DNA of 64,000 nucleotides from Catellatospora citrea (GTDB lineage Bacteria; Actinomycetota; Actinomycetes; Mycobacteriales; Micromonosporaceae): contig NZ_RAPR01000001.1 of NCBI RefSeq assembly GCF_003610235.1, positions 2,108,001 to 2,172,000 of the forward strand, given 5' to 3'. Below the pieces are notes generated by a model. That model was not told the DNA's origin. It saw nothing but the letters and a program-made list of their open reading frames with translations, and did not search any database. The position numbers were made by a program, and so were the translations under genes. Numbering within the stretch: position 1 is the stretch's first letter; every line of letters starts with the position of its first letter. Shown here in pieces: positions 27,986 to 37,021 of the stretch.

Positions 27986-29722
27986 GTGGGAACCTCGACC
28001 AACGGACGACGCCGGATCCTCCATCTCCTCGCCGCGGGCGGGCTCCTGCTGGGCCTCACCGCGACCCTGACCGGCGGCCTGGCCTCCTGCTCGGCGGACA
28101 AACCCGCCGCGGAGGCCAGCCGCCCGCTGAACAAGGGCGAGCTCGAGCGCCTGGCCGGCATGCGCGCGCGCAACTTCGCCGACGGCCGGGTCGGCCTGCG
28201 CGGCACCATCGGGCCGGGCAGCCGCCAGACGAAGGTCGACGGCTGGGTCGACTGGAAACGCCAGCTGGTCTACCTGTCCGTGTCCGGGACCGGAGCCGGG
28301 GCCAGCACGGTGCTGATCCAGGCGACGCCCGGGGTGGTGGCGATGCGCCCCGGCGCGCTGCCCGCGCCCGCGGCGTCGGGGCCCGCACCGGAGTCGGCCC
28401 GCGAGTCCGCCTCGCCCGCCGCCGCGGCGTCATCCGCCGCGGCCGCGGTCCCGGCCGGAAAGCCGCCGCTGACCGCGCCGGAGGACGGCTGGCGGGTGCG
28501 CCCGCTGCAGCTCGGCGGCGACGAGGAGCGGCCGATCGACAATCTGGTCGCCTTCCTGTTCCTGCTGGCCAAGCAGGAGGCCGACCCGACCGGTCCGCTC
28601 GGCGAGCTGCGCAACGAGTGGGTCCGCCGTGACACGTTCGAGGGCGCCCCGGTGGACGTGCTGCTCGGCCCGGCCCTGCTGCCGCAGGCCGCGCCGAGCG
28701 CGCCGCCGTCCGCCTCCGCCGTGCCCTCCCCCTCCGTGGCCGCCTCGGCCGGGGTGTCCGCCTCCGCGGCGACCGCTCCGCGGACGGAGGCGACCACCGC
28801 GCCGTCCCCGGGCGACGCCTCCCCCGCCCCGTCGCCGGGCAGTGGCGCCTCGGCCGGCACGGACCAGCCCGCCACGGCGAGCGGCAGCCCATCGCCCGCC
28901 CCCGACCCGAAGTCGCTGGAGGCCAACGGCGGCGCGGTCGGCTACTGGCTGAACGCCAAGGGCGCGCTGGTACGCCTGGAGACGGTGCTCGGCGACGGCC
29001 TGCCGTCCGTGCTCGACCTGCAGCGCGGCCAGCAGCAGGAGTTCGTGCGCACGATGGCGCTCGGCGGGCGCGACCACAAGCCGACCGAGATCACCAAGGC
29101 CGAGGCGAAGGTGCTGTCGCAGCTGCGCCAGCGCAACCTGAAGGCCCGCGGCGGCGCGGTCACCGTGACCATGCCGGTCCTGCCCGGCGCGCTGCGGATC
29201 GGCAAGGGCTGGCTGGACTGGCAGAAGCGGCTGGCGTACCTGGCGGTGCGCGACGTCGACGACGAGAGCTACGACGTGCTGCTGCACGCCGACCGCACCG
29301 GCATCGCCATCCGCAAGCCCGGCAAGCGCGTGCCCGAGCAGCCGCCGCTGCCCGCGCCGACGGGCAAGTGGGAGCGGGCCGAGTGGGTGGTGCTGGGCAG
29401 CTCCGGCGAGATCACGGACATGGACTACCTGATCTACGAGGCGCTGTCGCTGGCCGCGAACGTCCCGGACGACGCCGACCACATCCGCAAGCACGGCCGC
29501 CGGCTGCGCGTCGACGTGCTGAACAAGGTGCCGGTGGGCGTGTTCGAGCTGCCCAGCGCGGTCGAGACCAACGTGCCCGCGGGGCAGGCCCGGATGCGCT
29601 ACTGGGTCGACAACGCCGGGGTGCTCAAGCGGCTGGAGCTGCGTACCGCCACGGGTGGTTTCGCCCAGCTCGACCTGGACCTGAGCGAGAAGCCGCCGAC
29701 CCTGCCGATGAAGGTCAAGTAG
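27986..29722 (+). CDS. Putative lipoprotein with internal duplication
   Basis: This 578-residue protein carries a lipoprotein signal (LLLGLTATLTGGLASC, lipidated C35). Two homologous units follow. Unit one has DGRVGLRGTIGPG then DGWVDWKRQLVYLSV and GVVAMRPG; unit two has GGAVTVTMPVLPG then KGWLDWQKRLAYLAV and GIAIRKPG. Each unit has a conserved WxDW-K-L-Y core. Pro/Ser/Ala-rich linkers of 30-100 residues separate the parts. It should be an extracytoplasmic membrane-anchored protein with an LppX/LprG-like feel, but I cannot assign a ligand. The start is GTG at 27986. The conserved position beside uvrB and coaE suggests a housekeeping envelope role. Confidence 0.75.
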   Translation: MGTSTNGRRRILHLLAAGGLLLGLTATLTGGLASCSADKPAAEASRPLNKGELERLAGMRARNFADGRVGLRGTIGPGSRQTKVDGWVDWKRQLVYLSVSGTGAGASTVLIQATPGVVAMRPGALPAPAASGPAPESARESASPAAAASSAAAAVPAGKPPLTAPEDGWRVRPLQLGGDEERPIDNLVAFLFLLAKQEADPTGPLGELRNEWVRRDTFEGAPVDVLLGPALLPQAAPSAPPSASAVPSPSVAASAGVSASAATAPRTEATTAPSPGDASPAPSPGSGASAGTDQPATASGSPSPAPDPKSLEANGGAVGYWLNAKGALVRLETVLGDGLPSVLDLQRGQQQEFVRTMALGGRDHKPTEITKAEAKVLSQLRQRNLKARGGAVTVTMPVLPGALRIGKGWLDWQKRLAYLAVRDVDDESYDVLLHADRTGIAIRKPGKRVPEQPPLPAPTGKWERAEWVVLGSSGEITDMDYLIYEALSLAANVPDDADHIRKHGRRLRVDVLNKVPVGVFELPSAVETNVPAGQARMRYWVDNAGVLKRLELRTATGGFAQLDLDLSEKPPTLPMKVK

Positions 29723-29778
29723 CCGGTTCCCGGCTGATCGAGGCCCGTGCCGCAGCAGCGGCGCGGGCCTCGGGTCGT

Positions 29779-30369
29779 TCAGGGGCGCAGGCGGGTCTGC
29801 CAGACCTCGTCGACGGCGGCGCGCAGGTCGGCCAGGGTGCCCTCGTTGAGGATCGCGACGTCGGCGGCGGCGCGGCGCTGCTCGTCGGTGGCCTGCGCCG
29901 CGATGCGCGCCCGCGCCTCGGCCTCGGTCATGCCGCGGTCGCGCACCAGCCGGGCCACCCGGGTCGCCTCGTCCGCGAAGACCACGATCACCAGCTCGTA
30001 CTGCCCGGCCAGGCCGGCTTCGATCAGCAGCGGCACGTCGTTGACGACCACCGTGCCGGGCGGCGCGGCGGCGGCCAGCTCCGCGGTGCGGGCCCGGACG
30101 CGCGGGTGGATGATCGCCTCCAGGTCGCGGCGGGCCGTCTCGTCGCCGAAGACGAGCTTGCCGAGCGCGGGCCGGTCGAGCGCGCCGTCCGGCCCGAGCA
30201 CCTGCGGCCCGAACCGCGCGACCACCTCGGCCAGCCCGTCCGTGCCCGGCGCGACGGCCTCCCGGGCCAGCCGGTCGGAGTCGATCACCACCGCGCCCAG
30301 CTCGGCCAGCCGCGCCGCCACCGCACTCTTACCGGATCCGATCCCGCCGGTCAGCCCCACCCATCGCAC
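29779..30369 (-). CDS. coaE: Dephospho-CoA kinase
   Basis: This enzyme phosphorylates the 3'-hydroxyl of dephospho-CoA, the last step of coenzyme A synthesis. It has 196 residues, the normal size for a stand-alone enzyme, and lacks the extra C-terminal DUF found in some mycobacterial forms. The P-loop is VGLTGGIGSGKSAVA, then VVIDSDRLARE, and VVNDVPLLIEAG provides the family's substrate motif. The start is GTG at 30367-30369. It lies downstream of rpsA in the same direction, the usual actinobacterial neighbourhood. Confidence 0.95.
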   Translation of the reverse strand: MRWVGLTGGIGSGKSAVAARLAELGAVVIDSDRLAREAVAPGTDGLAEVVARFGPQVLGPDGALDRPALGKLVFGDETARRDLEAIIHPRVRARTAELAAAAPPGTVVVNDVPLLIEAGLAGQYELVIVVFADEATRVARLVRDRGMTEAEARARIAAQATDEQRRAAADVAILNEGTLADLRAAVDEVWQTRLRP

Positions 30370-30425
30370 CGCCCCATGCTCGCACCCGCTCGCGCGGGCG
30401 GCCGCGCCGGGCCGGGCCGGTCCAA

Positions 30426-30500
30426 GATCGCTCGACTTGCCAGGCAGGTGGGCGAATGGGCGCGCAAGATACGCACAGGTGCCAGGCAAGTCGAGCGATC
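30426..30500. repeat. Long intergenic palindrome (family C)
   Basis: Perfect 16-base arms (30426-30441 GATCGCTCGACTTGCC, 30485-30500) surround a 43-base loop that can fold partly on itself. It lies between the coaE start and the rpsA terminator. Like families A and B it is bordered by GATCATG. Confidence 0.8.
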
Positions 30501-30556
30501 ATGCGACGCACGGCCGGGCGGTGGGCCCGGTCAAGGCTTCGGGGGTACGCGAAGAG

Positions 30557-30590
30557 GGCGGCCCCCGACTCCGTGGAGTCGGGGGCCGCC
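30557..30590. terminator. Terminator after rpsA
   Basis: A perfect 16-bp stem (GGCGGCCCCCGACTCC / complement) with a two-base apex lies 30 bases beyond the rpsA stop. Confidence 0.88.
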
Positions 30591-30619
30591 CTGCGTGCTA
30601 CTCAGGCGCGAGGCGAACC

Positions 30620-32101
30620 TCAGGCCTTGCCGCCCGCCAGCTTCTCGCGAAGCGCGGCCAGAGCCTCGTCGGTGGCGAGGGTGCCGCTGGGCTCCTCCGC
30701 CGCCTTGGCCGGGGCCGGGGTCGAGGTCGACACGTTGCCGGACGGCACCTCGGACGCGGCAGCGGCGTCGGCCGCCCGCGAGGTGACGACCTGCTTGGTG
30801 TGCGCCTCCCAGCGCGCGCGGGCGTCAGCGTACTGCTGCTCCCACACCTCGCGCTGCTTCTCGTAGCCCTCGAGCCACTCGCCCGTCTCCGGGTCGAAGC
30901 CCTCGGGGTAGATGTAGTTGCCCTCGTTGTCGTACGTCGCGGCCATGCCGTAGAGGGTCGGGTCGAAGTGCTCCTCGCCCTCGACGAAGCCCTCGTTGGC
31001 CTGCTTGAGCGACAGCGAGATGCGGCGACGCTCGAGGTCGATGTCGATGACCTTGACCATCACGTCGGAACCGACCTGAACGACCTGCTCCGGGATCTCC
31101 ACGTGGCGCTCGGCCAGCTCGGAGATGTGCACCAGGCCCTCGATGCCGTCCTCGACCCGGACGAACGCACCGAACGGCACCAGCTTGGTGACCTTACCCG
31201 GCACGATCTGCGTGATCGCGTGGGTACGGGCGAACTGACGCCACGGGTCCTCCTGGGTCGCCTTGAGCGACAGGGAGACGCGCTCGCGGTCCAGGTCCAC
31301 GTCGAGAACCTCGACCTCGACCTCGGTGCCGACCTCGACGACCTCGGACGGGTGGTCGATGTGCTTCCAGGACAGCTCGGACACGTGCACCAGACCGTCC
31401 ACGCCGCCCAGGTCCACGAAGGCGCCGAAGTTGACGATCGAGGACACGACGCCCTTGCGGACCTGGCCCTTCTGGAGCTTGTTCAGGAACTCGGTGCGCA
31501 CCTCGGACTGGGTCTGCTCGAGGTAGGCCCGGCGGGACAGGACCACGTTGTTGCGGTTCTTGTCCAGCTCGATGATCTTCGCCTCGAGCTCGCGGCCGAC
31601 GTACGGCTGCAGATCGCGGACGCGGCGCATCTCGACGAGCGAGGCCGGCAGGAAGCCCCGCAGGCCGATGTCGAGGATGAGGCCACCCTTGACCACCTCG
31701 ATGACGGAGCCACGGACGACGCCGTCGTCTTCCTTGATCTTCTCGATGGTGCCCCACGCCCGCTCGTACTGCGCGCGCTTCTTGGAGAGGATCAGACGCC
31801 CCTCCTTGTCCTCCTTCTGGAGGACCAGGGCCTCGATGTGATCACCGACGGTGACGACCTCAGCAGGGTCCACATCGTGCTTGATCGACAACTCACGCGA
31901 GGGGATGACGCCCTCGGTCTTGTAGCCGATGTCGAGCAGGACCTCGTCCCGGTCGACCTTGACGACGGTGCCTTCGACAATGTCGCCGTCGTTGAAGTAC
32001 TTGATGGTCTCGTCGATCGCGGCGAGGAATGCCTCCTCAGAGCCGAGATCGTCGATGGTGACCCTGTTGGCGCTCGAGGTGGCCTCGATGCTGCTCGTCA
32101 T
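30620..32101 (-). CDS. rpsA: 30S ribosomal protein S1
   Basis: This 493-residue mRNA-binding ribosomal protein has four S1 (OB-fold) domains, the actinobacterial number. The domains start near GDIVEGTVVKVDRDEVLLD, GSVIEVVKGGLILDIG, KGVVSSIVNFGAFVDLGG and PGKVTKLVPFGAFVRVED. The C-terminal tail from FDPTLYG onward is acidic then Ala/Pro-rich. I chose ATG at 32099-32101 (MTSSIEATSS); an in-frame codon 18 residues upstream would add an unlikely extension. A strong terminator follows. Confidence 0.96.
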   Translation of the reverse strand: MTSSIEATSSANRVTIDDLGSEEAFLAAIDETIKYFNDGDIVEGTVVKVDRDEVLLDIGYKTEGVIPSRELSIKHDVDPAEVVTVGDHIEALVLQKEDKEGRLILSKKRAQYERAWGTIEKIKEDDGVVRGSVIEVVKGGLILDIGLRGFLPASLVEMRRVRDLQPYVGRELEAKIIELDKNRNNVVLSRRAYLEQTQSEVRTEFLNKLQKGQVRKGVVSSIVNFGAFVDLGGVDGLVHVSELSWKHIDHPSEVVEVGTEVEVEVLDVDLDRERVSLSLKATQEDPWRQFARTHAITQIVPGKVTKLVPFGAFVRVEDGIEGLVHISELAERHVEIPEQVVQVGSDVMVKVIDIDLERRRISLSLKQANEGFVEGEEHFDPTLYGMAATYDNEGNYIYPEGFDPETGEWLEGYEKQREVWEQQYADARARWEAHTKQVVTSRAADAAAASEVPSGNVSTSTPAPAKAAEEPSGTLATDEALAALREKLAGGKA

Positions 32102-32400
32102 GTGGACTGTTGCTCCGTCGGATGGATGTTCAGTGTGACCCAGTGGGTGTTCCACTGCCGCTCCCGCTCGCCTACGCTCCGGTGATCCGGCGCGCTACGG
32201 GTCTGCTCCATGCCGAGAACCGCGGACGTGCGAGTGCATCGAACAGCTTACCGTGCCCATTACCACACGACGCAACCCCACCCCTCCCGTGACGCTCCCC
32301 TCTTCCTGATTCGCGGGGCTCCACGGGGATTGCGGGCGAAATGTTCCGTGCGTCACACCCGGTGAGTCGCCCCCGGACGCCCGGCTCGTACGCTGTCCGG

Positions 32401-33267
32401 GTGGAGATCCATTCTGCCGGTGACGACGACCTCGACCTCGAGCACGACGACCTCGACGTCGTCGCCTCCGGACCCGGGGTGACCCGTCGCCCGGTCACGG
32501 CCGCGGAGAACCTGCGCGCCTCCCGCGGCTGGTGGGACGCCGACGCCGACAACTACCAGTCCGAGCACGGCGAGTTCCTCGGCGAGGCCGACTTCGTGTG
32601 GTGCCCGGAGGGGCTGCGCGAGGCCGACGCGAAGCTGCTCGGCGACGTCGCCGGCCGCCGGGTGCTGGAGTTGGGCTGCGGCGCGGCGGCCGCGGCCCGC
32701 TGGCTGGCCGCACAGGGGGCCGACGTGGTGGCGATGGACCTGTCCGCGGGCATGCTGCGCCACGCCGAGCAGGCCGCCGCGCGCACCGGCCTCACCGTGC
32801 CGCTGGTGCAGGCCGACGCGAGCGCGCTCCCCTTCGCCGACGGGGCCTTCGACGTCGCCTGCACCGCGTTCGGCGCGGTGCCGTTCGTCGACGACTCGGC
32901 GCTGGTCATGCGCGAGGTGTACCGGGTGCTCAAGCCGGGCGGGCGCTGGGTCTTCTCGGTCACCCACCCGATGCGCTGGATCTTCCTCGACGACCCCACC
33001 GAGGGCGGCCTGCGGGCGGTGCACTCCTACTTCGACCGGCGGCCCTACGTCGAGTACGACGAGCACGGCGCGGCGACCTACGTCGAGCACCACCGCACCA
33101 TGGGCGACCGGCTGCGCGAGCTGCTCGGTGCGGGCTTCACCCTGGTCGACCTGATCGAGCCGGAGTGGCCGGAGGGCCACGAGCAGATCTGGGGCCAGTG
33201 GTCCCCGCTGCGCGGCCGCCTCTTCCCCGGCACCGCCATCTTCGTGGCCGCGAAACCGGCCGCCTGA
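32401..33267 (+). CDS. Class I SAM-dependent methyltransferase
   Basis: This 288-residue methyltransferase has an acidic N-terminal extension (GDDDLDLEHDDLD) and the core motifs VLELGCGAAAAARWLAAQG and VVAMDLSAGML, then QADASALPFADGAFDVACT and VLKPGGRWVFSVTHPMRW. The family recurs beside rpsA in actinobacteria, but its substrate is unknown to me. The start is GTG at 32401, 299 bases from the rpsA start, so they diverge. The gap holds AT-richer sequence around 32240-32275, likely promoter DNA. Confidence 0.85.
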   Translation: MEIHSAGDDDLDLEHDDLDVVASGPGVTRRPVTAAENLRASRGWWDADADNYQSEHGEFLGEADFVWCPEGLREADAKLLGDVAGRRVLELGCGAAAAARWLAAQGADVVAMDLSAGMLRHAEQAAARTGLTVPLVQADASALPFADGAFDVACTAFGAVPFVDDSALVMREVYRVLKPGGRWVFSVTHPMRWIFLDDPTEGGLRAVHSYFDRRPYVEYDEHGAATYVEHHRTMGDRLRELLGAGFTLVDLIEPEWPEGHEQIWGQWSPLRGRLFPGTAIFVAAKPAA

Positions 33268-33269
33268 CC

Positions 33270-33303
33270 GGCGCAATTGCACTTTTCGCGAAACCGCGCG
33301 GCG
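33270..33303. repeat. Degenerate half-copy of palindrome family D
   Basis: GCACTTTTCGCGAAACCGCG followed by CGGC closely resembles the 3' half of the element at 10877-10938 (GCACTTTCCCCGAAACTGCG then CGGC). It begins three bases after the methyltransferase stop. No full second arm is seen. Confidence 0.5.
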
Positions 33304-33337
33304 GAGGTGACGCCGGGCGGATGATCAGGGCGTGGCA

Positions 33338-34843
33338 ATGGGGATATTCAGGACAAAGCGCATCGAAGCCGAGATGGCCGAGACGGTGGAGCCTGAACAC
33401 AGGCTCAAGAAGAACCTGACCACCCTCGACCTGATCATCTTCGGCGTCGCCGTGATCATCGGCACCGGCATCTTCGTGCTGACCGGCCGGCAGGCCGCGG
33501 TCAACGCCGGCCCCGCGATCGTGATCTCGTTCGTGGTGGCCGGCATCGTCTGCGCCCTGGCCGCGCTCTGCTACGCCGAGTTCGCCTCGACCGTGCCGGT
33601 GGCCGGCTCGGCCTACACCTACTCCTACGCGACCCTGGGCGAGATCGTCGCCTGGATCATCGGGTGGGACCTGGTGCTCGAACTGGGCCTGGGCGCCGCG
33701 GTGGTGGCGCGCGGCTGGTCGGCGTACCTGGCGAACCTGCTCAGCCTGCCCGGCTGGGTGGCCGGTGAGAAGGCGATCCCCGACTTCGGGGCGATCTTCA
33801 TCGTGGCGGTCTGCACCATCCTGGGCGTGCTCGGCACGAAGCTGTCCAGCCGGGTCTCCGGCGTGCTGGTCGCGATCAAGGTGGCCGTGGTGCTGCTGGT
33901 GATCGTCGTGGGCGCCTTCTTCATCAAGTTCGCCAACTACAAGCCGTTCATCCCGCCGACCGAGCCGGCCGCGCAGACCGGGGCCGGGGTGTGGCACACC
34001 CCGCTGTCCCAACTGCTGCTCGGCATCGAGCCGGTGCACTTCGGCATCCCCGGCATCCTGGCCGCCGCCGCGATCGTCTTCTTCGCCTACATCGGGTTCG
34101 ACATCGTGGCGACCACCGCGGAGGAGGTGCGCAACCCGCAGCGGGACATGCCCCGCGGCATCATCGGCTCGCTGGTCATCTGCACCCTGCTCTACGTGCT
34201 GGTCTCCCTGGTGATCACCGGCATGGTGCACTACACCGAGCTGGCCGTCGACGCGCCGCTGGCGCACGCCTTCGACGTGGTCGGCCAGCCCTGGGTCGCC
34301 AAGCTCATCTCGCTCGGCGCGATCTGCGGCATCACCACCGTGGTGCTGGTGCTGCTGCTCGGCCAGGTGCGCGTGCTGTTCGCGATGTCCCGCGACGGCC
34401 TGCTGCCGGTCGGCATGGCCAGGGTGCACCGCACCTACGGCACCCCGTACCTGATCACCATCGGGGTCGGCGTCCTCATCGCCCTGCTGGCCGCGTTCAT
34501 CCCGCTGGAGAAGCTGTCCGAGCTGGTCAGCATCGGCACGCTGTTCGCCTTCTTCGTGGTGGCGCTCGGCGTGATCGTGCTGCGCAAGACCCGGCCCGAC
34601 CTGCACCGCCCGTTCCGCGTGCCGTGGGTGCCGCTGCTGCCGATCCTCGCCGCGCTGGCGAGCCTGTGGCTGATGCTCAACCTGCCCGTCGACACCTGGG
34701 TCAGGTTCGCGGTCTGGATGCTCATCGGTTTCGTCATCTACTTCGTCTACAGCTACCACCACAGCCGCGAGCGGCCCGGCATCCGCTACGACGCGGAGCA
34801 CGCGCGGACCTACGAACAGAAGCCCGGCCTGCCACCGGACTGA
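33338..34843 (+). CDS. APC-superfamily amino acid permease (cationic amino acid transporter type)
   Basis: This 501-residue transporter has about twelve helices. The diagnostic early segment LIIFGVAVIIGTGIFVLTG holds the amino-acid carboxylate-binding GTGIF, and VFFAYIGFDIVATTAEEV holds the helix-6 region. The C-terminal helices end in a short charged tail. The sequence resembles YfnA/CAT-type permeases, likely for basic or branched amino acids. I chose ATG at 33338, with CAGGG upstream; a GTG six bases earlier is possible. A strong terminator follows. Confidence 0.92.
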   Translation: MGIFRTKRIEAEMAETVEPEHRLKKNLTTLDLIIFGVAVIIGTGIFVLTGRQAAVNAGPAIVISFVVAGIVCALAALCYAEFASTVPVAGSAYTYSYATLGEIVAWIIGWDLVLELGLGAAVVARGWSAYLANLLSLPGWVAGEKAIPDFGAIFIVAVCTILGVLGTKLSSRVSGVLVAIKVAVVLLVIVVGAFFIKFANYKPFIPPTEPAAQTGAGVWHTPLSQLLLGIEPVHFGIPGILAAAAIVFFAYIGFDIVATTAEEVRNPQRDMPRGIIGSLVICTLLYVLVSLVITGMVHYTELAVDAPLAHAFDVVGQPWVAKLISLGAICGITTVVLVLLLGQVRVLFAMSRDGLLPVGMARVHRTYGTPYLITIGVGVLIALLAAFIPLEKLSELVSIGTLFAFFVVALGVIVLRKTRPDLHRPFRVPWVPLLPILAALASLWLMLNLPVDTWVRFAVWMLIGFVIYFVYSYHHSRERPGIRYDAEHARTYEQKPGLPPD

Positions 34844-34878
34844 CGGGCTCGCCGCCCGCCGCCGGTCCCCGGACCGCC

Positions 34879-34906
34879 AGGTGCCGCCCCGAACGGGGCG
34901 GCACCT
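34879..34906 (+). terminator. Terminator after amino acid permease
   Basis: A 12-bp stem (AGGTGCCGCCCC / complement) with a GAAC loop lies 35 bases after the stop. Confidence 0.85.
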
Positions 34907-35025
34907 GCTTTCTGCGCCCGGCCGGCCGAACACTCCCCATGCATTGATTCTTGTAACAACGTCTATGTATCCTCCGAGCCAGTCGCCGTCCAAACAGGAC
35001 GACGCCTGGTTCTGGGGAGGAAGAC

Positions 35026-36234
<1,209 letters not shown>

Positions 36235-36241
36235 AGGGTCC

Positions 36242-36279
36242 GCGCGCACCGGGTGAGCCTCCACCCGCCCGGTGCGCGC
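36242..36279 (+). terminator. First of two tandem hairpins after the protease gene
   Basis: A 12-bp stem GCGCGCACCGGG / CCCGGTGCGCGC begins seven bases past the stop. Confidence 0.8.
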
Positions 36280-36317
36280 CGCTCCGGCCGTGGGTCCCAC
36301 CGCGCGGCCGGAGCGGC
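36278..36317 (+). terminator. Second tandem hairpin after the protease gene
   Basis: A 13-bp stem GCCGCTCCGGCCG / CGGCCGGAGCGGC abuts the first hairpin. The pair should insulate the gluconokinase gene from protease transcription. Confidence 0.7.
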
Positions 36318-36370
36318 GCTCCACCCGTGTCCGCTGACCGGCGGCGGCACGCTGAGCTAGTGTCACGATC

Positions 36371-36877
36371 GTGAGCGCCTCGACCGTACTCGTCATGGGA
36401 GTCTCCGGCAGCGGCAAGAGCACCATCGGCACGCGGCTGGCCGAACGTCTCGGCGCCGTCTACGCCGACGGTGACGACCTGCATCCCCAGGCCAACGTGC
36501 AGAAGATGTCGGCAGGCATCCCGCTGACCGACGCAGACCGCGCACCCTGGCTGCGCCTGTGCGCCCAGTGGCTGGCCGAGCAGCAGGACGAGGGCATCCC
36601 CGCCGTGCTGGCCTGCTCCGCGCTCAAACGCTCCTATCGCGACCTGCTGCGCGAGGCCGCACCCGGCCTGGCCGTCGTGTACCTCGACGGCTCGCCCGAA
36701 CTGCTGGCCTCACGCCTGTCGAACCGCCCCGGGCACTTCTTCAACCCGCGCCTGCTCGACTCCCAGCTCGCCGACCTGGAAAAACCCGGCGACGACGAGT
36801 CCGCCATCGTCATCCCGATCACGCTGACCCCGGACGAGATCATCGACCAGGCCATGGCCGCCCTGTCCCGAGCCTGA
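36371..36877 (+). CDS. gntK: Gluconokinase
   Basis: This 168-residue enzyme of the GntK/IdnK P-loop family phosphorylates gluconate to 6-phosphogluconate. Its motifs are VMGVSGSGKSTIG, YADGDDLHPQANVQKM for gluconate contact, LACSALKRSYRDLLR and FFNPRLLDSQLADLE. It is cytoplasmic and stands alone, without a gluconate permease or regulator beside it. The start is GTG at 36371. Confidence 0.93.
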   Translation: MSASTVLVMGVSGSGKSTIGTRLAERLGAVYADGDDLHPQANVQKMSAGIPLTDADRAPWLRLCAQWLAEQQDEGIPAVLACSALKRSYRDLLREAAPGLAVVYLDGSPELLASRLSNRPGHFFNPRLLDSQLADLEKPGDDESAIVIPITLTPDEIIDQAMAALSRA

Positions 36878-36906
36878 ACCCCGGTCCGGCTCGGCACGAG
36901 CCGTTT

Positions 36907-36964
36907 CGATCATGAGGTTGTGCCGCCGACACGCCGTCGAGCCGTGCCATAAGTTCATGATCAC
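36907..36964. repeat. Palindromic intergenic repeat, family A copy 2 (inverted orientation)
   Basis: Read on the minus strand it gives TGATCATGAACTTATGGCAC, then CGGCTCGACGGCGTGTCG, then a diverged right arm ending CACAACCTCATGATC. The left arm and loop match copy 1 exactly. It lies in the convergent gap between gntK and polA. Confidence 0.85.
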
Positions 36965-37021
36965 CCCGGCGGGGGGTGGACCGCCTCGGCGGGGCCGGGT
37001 GGGCCGGCCCCGCCGGGGTGG

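Noticed and set aside
34940..34975. A sigma-70-type promoter before the secreted protease
   Set aside because: The stretch is AT-rich, but no pair of boxes with 16-18 base spacing fits well enough to annotate.
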